A DNA stretch of 9,185 nt, taken from Candidatus Coatesiibacteriota bacterium (GTDB lineage: Bacteria; RBG-13-66-14). The position numbers and the translations under genes are program-made. Numbering within the stretch: position 1 is the first letter of the stretch; every line of letters starts with the position of its first letter. Under the pieces are notes generated by a model that did not search any database, was not told the DNA's origin, and saw nothing but the letters and a program-made list of their open reading frames with translations. The stretch spans positions 1-9,185 of the forward strand of contig WJMB01000219.1 of the NCBI GenBank assembly GCA_014728185.1, given 5' to 3'. This document shows, one piece after another, positions 6,388 to 9,185 of the stretch.

Positions 6388-6410
6388 CCCCGCCGCCGTT
6401 GGCGACGGGG
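6388..6410 (-). other. Intercistronic stem-loop before the TPR/SLH gene
   Basis: Ten-base arms CCCCGCCGCC (6388-6397) and GGCGACGGGG (6401-6410) pair around a 3-base loop, with one G-U pair on the mRNA strand. It lies 24 bases upstream of the ATG at 6363 and lacks a following T-run. It may tune stability or partial read-through within the operon. Confidence 0.5.
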
Positions 6411-6430
6411 TCCCTGGTTTAGTCGGTCGG

Positions 6431-7246
6431 CTAGAGAACGATGGTCACCTTGCACTCGTTGACGCCGCGGATGTAAGGCACCACGGCGGCGTCCGAGTTG
6501 GATATCACAACATCGCAGCCGGCGTCCCCGGTTGCCTTGACCGCCTTGATCACCAGCGGATTCGAACCGGCGCGGTCACCGGAGCGGGCCTCATCGACGC
6601 TGCGCACATAGCCCACCACGCCCATGATAACCGCGTAATCGCGGTCGACATTCATCGGACCGTAGATCACCTCGCCGGATTCGGAGTAGATCATCGGGCT
6701 CAGCGCCGGCATCACACCGGTGCCCTGGGCGTCGATGATCAGGCCGTCGTGGTCGCCGTCGGCGGGATGAGGCTGGGTCTCGAAGGGCTCGACCAACACC
6801 GCGTCGGAGACCTGGCCGGTGAGCTGAATCGCGAAGGTGCGCTCGATGCTGCCGTCGGACATGTAACGCGGGGTGCCGACCTCCGTGGCCCCCTGGACCA
6901 CGCCGGAGACCCGGGCGATGATCGTGTCGTCGACAGTCTCGAAGTTCTGGATGGTGGTCGTCGAGGTGATCTGCACACCCTTGGTCTGCTCCAAGAGGTT
7001 GCGCAGGGCGACGATCTTGGCGGCGCGAAGCGCACCGGCGCGCTCACGGGCGGCGTTGACCGGGTTGTCCGAGACGACGCCGATGCCGGTGGCCGACACC
7101 GTCTGCTCGCCCCAGTTGGTCACGCCCACGCCCCCGCGGTCCATCGGGGAGCTGGGCTCATAGGTCTGCCGCTGGATACCGGCCCAGTCCTCGGCCAGCA
7201 AAAGCGCCGGCAGGACGAGAACGAGGAGAACGGCGAGTTTCTTCAT
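6431..7246 (-). CDS. LPP20-like exported protein, first gene of operon
   Basis: This 271-residue protein begins MKKLAVLLVLVLPALLLAED, a Sec signal with likely cleavage after residue 18 and no lipobox cysteine. The ribosome site AGGAGG lies about seven bases before the ATG. Residues about 48-145 form an LPP20/FlgT-N type domain: TVSATGIGVVSDN, AARERAGALRAAKIVALRNL, LEQTKGVQI and NFETVDDTIIARVSG. It aligns closely with the N-terminal domain of the product of 3754-4989. Residues about 168-271 match a second domain often found in LPP20-like proteins of deltaproteobacterial type (GLIIDAQGTGVMPALSP, then IYSESGEVIYG, SNPLVIKAVKATG, CDVVISNSDA). The biochemical role of this family is not established; an envelope-located accessory of the CsgG/FlgT-like proteins is inferred from domain sharing and operon position. 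Confidence 0.92.
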   Translation of the reverse strand: MKKLAVLLVLVLPALLLAEDWAGIQRQTYEPSSPMDRGGVGVTNWGEQTVSATGIGVVSDNPVNAARERAGALRAAKIVALRNLLEQTKGVQITSTTTIQNFETVDDTIIARVSGVVQGATEVGTPRYMSDGSIERTFAIQLTGQVSDAVLVEPFETQPHPADGDHDGLIIDAQGTGVMPALSPMIYSESGEVIYGPMNVDRDYAVIMGVVGYVRSVDEARSGDRAGSNPLVIKAVKATGDAGCDVVISNSDAAVVPYIRGVNECKVTIVL

Positions 7247-7273
7247 GGTTTGCCTCCTGGCTTAAACCTCTGC

Positions 7274-7290
7274 CCCCGGCGGGTCCGGGG
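7274..7290 (-). other. Leader stem-loop before the LPP20-like gene
   Basis: Arms CCCCGG (7274-7279) and CCGGGG (7285-7290) flank a 5-base loop about 28 bases upstream of the ATG at 7246, in a very GC-rich leader. Confidence 0.35.
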
Positions 7291-7351
7291 AGTCCAGGTC
7301 CCGGCCCGCGAAGGACCGGGGTCGGATGGTTGTTTGCGTTGCAAGTCGCTC

Positions 7352-7367
7352 AAGCCCGGATGGGCTT
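7352..7367 (-). other. Leader hairpin near the 5' end of the operon mRNA
   Basis: AAGCCC (7352-7357) and GGGCTT (7362-7367) pair around a 4-base loop, about 45-60 bases downstream of the predicted transcription start. It may belong to a structured 5' leader of about 165 bases; no known riboswitch is recognised. Confidence 0.35.
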
Positions 7368-7418
7368 TGGTCATTTGATGTAATTTCTTAGGGCTTTTAG
7401 GCACTTTGAAATTGGATA

Positions 7419-7447
7419 AGTATAGCAGGATTCAGGGATGTCGACAA
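7419..7447 (-). promoter_or_regulatory. Sigma70-type promoter of the leftward operon
   Basis: Read on the minus strand, TTGTCG (7442-7447) and TATACT (7419-7424) are separated by exactly 17 bases. TGC directly before the -10 box makes it an extended -10 promoter. Transcription would start near 7412, leaving a leader of about 165 bases before the ATG at 7246. This is the best promoter match in the gap and would serve the four-gene unit down to 2730. Confidence 0.65.
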
Positions 7448-8012
7448 GTTTTGGACCGGTAAAAGTTGTTTCGAGGGTTTTTGATGAAAAGCCGCGTCGG
7501 GTGGATTTGTCAGTGTGGCTTGTGGTCTGGTTTGACACGAGGACCCACCGGTTCGTTAACCCCATAAACAAGCCCCAGGGAGGGCGCCCCGGGAATGGCC
7601 GTGATAACATTTGCGTTATGAATACCCCCCTCTTGTCGAATCGTTCTTTCCCGGCTTTTTATAGGGATCGGATACCCTGTTCGGACTGTTTTATTAATGT
7701 AATCCGCTGTTAATACTCATGTAATAGCAGATTTGCCTGTCACTTATCAGGAGTTAAAAAGTGGCGGCAGCAAGGTTTATGATCGGTGGACAACCTATCC
7801 TGCCAATTAGCTTGCAACTAGCGTTCGTTCGATTGCTGACCGACTCATAATTGCATCATTATCAAGCAACAAGACCGCGCATTATTGTATCGGGATTAAA
7901 ACCGGATGATCCCAAGCATCGATTGCCTGCTCGGTGAGCCTTTCAATATCGGCCTTGATTTGTTCCGAACAAGTTCCATAATGCCCAAACCTTTTCTCGT
8001 TTCCCATCGCCC
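7448..8012. other. Gene-free AT-rich part of the divergent gap
   Basis: The gap between the divergent starts at 7246 and 8117 is about 870 bp. This portion holds repeat copy B and no convincing gene. Two open frames of 79 and 91 codons overlap each other on opposite strands at 7371-7713; both lack family features and good ribosome sites. Confidence 0.6.
7705..7899 (+). repeat. Diverged intergenic repeat, copy B
   Basis: This is the counterpart of 1853-2045. Shared anchors are CTGTC (7737-7741), AAAGTGGCGGC (7758-7768), CGTTC (7822) and CTCATAA (7844-7850), in the same order and with nearly the same spacing (86 bases against 81 between the second and last anchor). The stretch beginning TGTCACTTATCAGGAGTTAA could be an element end, but no terminal inverted repeat partner was established. 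Confidence 0.55.
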
Positions 8013-8062
8013 TTGACGTCCGGCGTCTTACGGTCTATATTTCAAATTGCGAGAACGTCAAG
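8012..8062. promoter_or_regulatory. Inverted repeats over the propeller-gene promoter, possible operator
   Basis: CTTGACGT (8012-8019) and ACGTCAAG (8055-8062) are perfect 8-bp inverted repeats flanking the core promoter. A 13-base dyad, GACGTCCGGCGTC (8015-8027), also overlaps the -35 box. Either could bind a dimeric repressor; no regulator is identified. Confidence 0.3.
8013..8041 (+). promoter_or_regulatory. Sigma70-type promoter of the beta-propeller gene
   Basis: TTGACG (8013-8018) and TATATT (8036-8041) are 17 bases apart, a near-consensus promoter. Transcription would start near 8048, about 70 bases before the ATG at 8117. Confidence 0.65.
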
Positions 8063-8116
8063 CAATCCAGCGAACGTGAGATATGTAAAAGTGAGAAAAG
8101 CGAGATAAGAGGGATC

Positions 8117-9185
8117 ATGAAGCGCAAGCTCATACTCGTCATACTCTTGTCACTTTTGGTTTTATGTTCCCTTGTTTCCGCTCAGACCGCCTGCGCCACC
8201 TGGGGTATTGATTACCAGCACACCGGACAGAGTCCGTATGTTGGTCCTCATGAAGGTGTCAGGTTGTTGTGGTATAAGCCCTGGACGGGTTATGGGAAGA
8301 TAACGATGGATTCAGATGGTTATATATACCATAACCTATCCAACCAAAGTGGCAAGTTTGATCCAAATGGAAACCTTATAGCCACGTATGATCATCCGAG
8401 TCAATGGTTCTATTCATGGTGGCCGGTTATCTCACCAAACGAAGATTATGTAATCATCAAGAATGTCGTTATCCAAAGTGATTTCCAGGACGGCTTTTTG
8501 ATTGAAGAGGGAGTAATCTCTAATGGCGGAGATTATATAGGCAGTTTCACAGACGTTGGAAATCCGTTGTTATTCGGTGAATTATACAATGATGGTATCT
8601 ATTATATAAAAGAGTTTAACATGAGTGGTACTGAATTATGGAGTGATATTATAACTGATTATCATTATAATGATCGTGGTTTCTATCCCACTATTACATA
8701 TTCCAGCGATATCATTTGCGCCAACACTTACCAATATCCAAACGGTGGTGGTGGTGGCGAGTATGAATGGTTCTATGACATGAACGGCAATCGAACAATT
8801 GATGAAGATAATAATGTGTATATATTTTGGTCCAATAGAGTGTGTTTAGATGATGAAGATGGTGATGAGTTATGGTCAATAGATAATTCTCTGGGGGTTT
8901 ATTATCCCTCCTGGCATCCCGATGGTTTTCTCTTGGCTAACGGCAACGCTCTCTACGCCTTCGATCCCTCCGACGGTTCCATTATCTGGGGTCCGGTGCT
9001 GGAGGATAATGACCAGGATACAACGGATAAGCCAATAATTGATACAGAGGGTTATATCTTTACTTTCTATGATTCTGGTTTCGAGTTAGCTTGCCTTGAA
9101 GCAAGTGGTAATGAAGTGTATAGCTACTCGATTGATAATCCTATTTCACCATATGATTGGTGTTGGGCAATGGAGCATTTAATAA
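8117..9185 (+). CDS. Secreted PQQ-like beta-propeller protein, 3' end outside window
   Basis: The frame is open from the ATG at 8117 to the right edge, 356 codons without a stop. AGAGGG lies just upstream as a ribosome site. The signal peptide MKRKLILVILLSLLVLCSLV ends with cleavage near SA|Q. The mature start WGIDYQHTGQSPYVGP matches the W-D-HTG-SPY-GP opening found on many exported PQQ-repeat beta-propellers. Blade-like motifs follow: SDGYIYHNLSNQSGKFD (66-82), NMSGTELWSD (168-177), RVCLDDEDGDELWSID (241-256), LYAFDPSDGSIIWGP (279-293) and LACLEASGNEVYSYSI (324-339). The last two are classic PQQ-type patterns. Such propellers bind ligands or partner proteins, and PQQ itself need not be bound. 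Most of the gene is about 35-42% GC, far below the minus-strand genes, but 8911-9000 is about 58% GC. It is divergent from the operon, and a functional link is not shown. Confidence 0.88.
   Translation, partial: MKRKLILVILLSLLVLCSLVSAQTACATWGIDYQHTGQSPYVGPHEGVRLLWYKPWTGYGKITMDSDGYIYHNLSNQSGKFDPNGNLIATYDHPSQWFYSWWPVISPNEDYVIIKNVVIQSDFQDGFLIEEGVISNGGDYIGSFTDVGNPLLFGELYNDGIYYIKEFNMSGTELWSDIITDYHYNDRGFYPTITYSSDIICANTYQYPNGGGGGEYEWFYDMNGNRTIDEDNNVYIFWSNRVCLDDEDGDELWSIDNSLGVYYPSWHPDGFLLANGNALYAFDPSDGSIIWGPVLEDNDQDTTDKPIIDTEGYIFTFYDSGFELACLEASGNEVYSYSIDNPISPYDWCWAMEHLI

Noticed and set aside
1..7246. Curli (csg) operon or flagellar gene cluster
   Set aside because: CsgG-like and FlgT-like domains are present, but no CsgA, CsgB, CsgE, CsgF or any flagellar structural gene is seen, so those names would overstate the evidence.
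6317..7378. A 353-codon plus-strand frame opposite the LPP20-like gene, and a 254-codon one at 5578-6342 opposite the TPR/SLH gene
   Set aside because: Both are antisense shadows with low-complexity translations.
7371..7713. Two short overlapping frames on opposite strands (79 and 91 codons)
   Set aside because: No family features or good ribosome sites, and the minus-strand frame overlaps the operon promoter and leader.

Overview
The window reads as chromosomal DNA of a GC-rich Gram-negative (diderm) bacterium, probably from a poorly characterised lineage. Every recognisable product is exported: three lipoproteins with clear lipoboxes, three proteins with ordinary Sec signal peptides, and one secreted beta-propeller. 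Several belong to families that work at or near an outer membrane (CsgG-like, FlgT-like, LPP20-like). I cannot name a taxon from the sequence. No tRNA, rRNA, CRISPR array or intact transposase gene was recognised.

Layout. Six genes lie on the minus strand, followed by one divergent gene on the plus strand. From right to left, a leftward transcription unit starts at an extended -10 promoter (7419-7447). It encodes an LPP20-like exported protein (6431-7246), a TPR/SLH lipoprotein (5224-6363), a FlgT-like protein (3754-4989) and a CsgG-family protein (2730-3614). Each gap between these genes carries a GC-rich stem-loop just upstream of the next start. After two further hairpins and a large nested palindrome (2459-2643) comes an AT-richer gap of about 0.7 kb. 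Then two overlapping minus-strand genes follow: a second CsgG-family lipoprotein (793-1764) and a third, diverged CsgG/FlgT-C-like lipoprotein that runs off the left edge (1-815). At the right end, an AT-rich gene on the plus strand (8117 onward, cut by the window edge) encodes a secreted PQQ-like beta-propeller protein. It has its own good sigma70-type promoter.

How the genes may work together. The proteins share domains: the LPP20/FlgT-N type domain occurs in the first and third genes of the operon. The CsgG core plus a FlgT-C-like beta domain occurs in the last operon gene and in both genes of the left pair. With an SLH domain that could grip the cell wall, this looks like a co-inherited envelope assembly, perhaps an outer-membrane export channel or a ring anchored to peptidoglycan. 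No curli subunits (CsgA/B), CsgE/F or flagellar genes are in the window, so a curli or flagellar role is not supported here and the function is inferred.

The most striking non-coding element is the 185-bp nested inverted repeat at 2459-2643. Its inner arms are perfect 20-bp repeats, and each contains a textbook sigma54 -24/-12 promoter motif; the two face each other. The two large intergenic gaps also carry diverged copies of one unrecognised sequence of about 190 bp (1853-2045 and 7705-7899), which looks like an old dispersed repeat.
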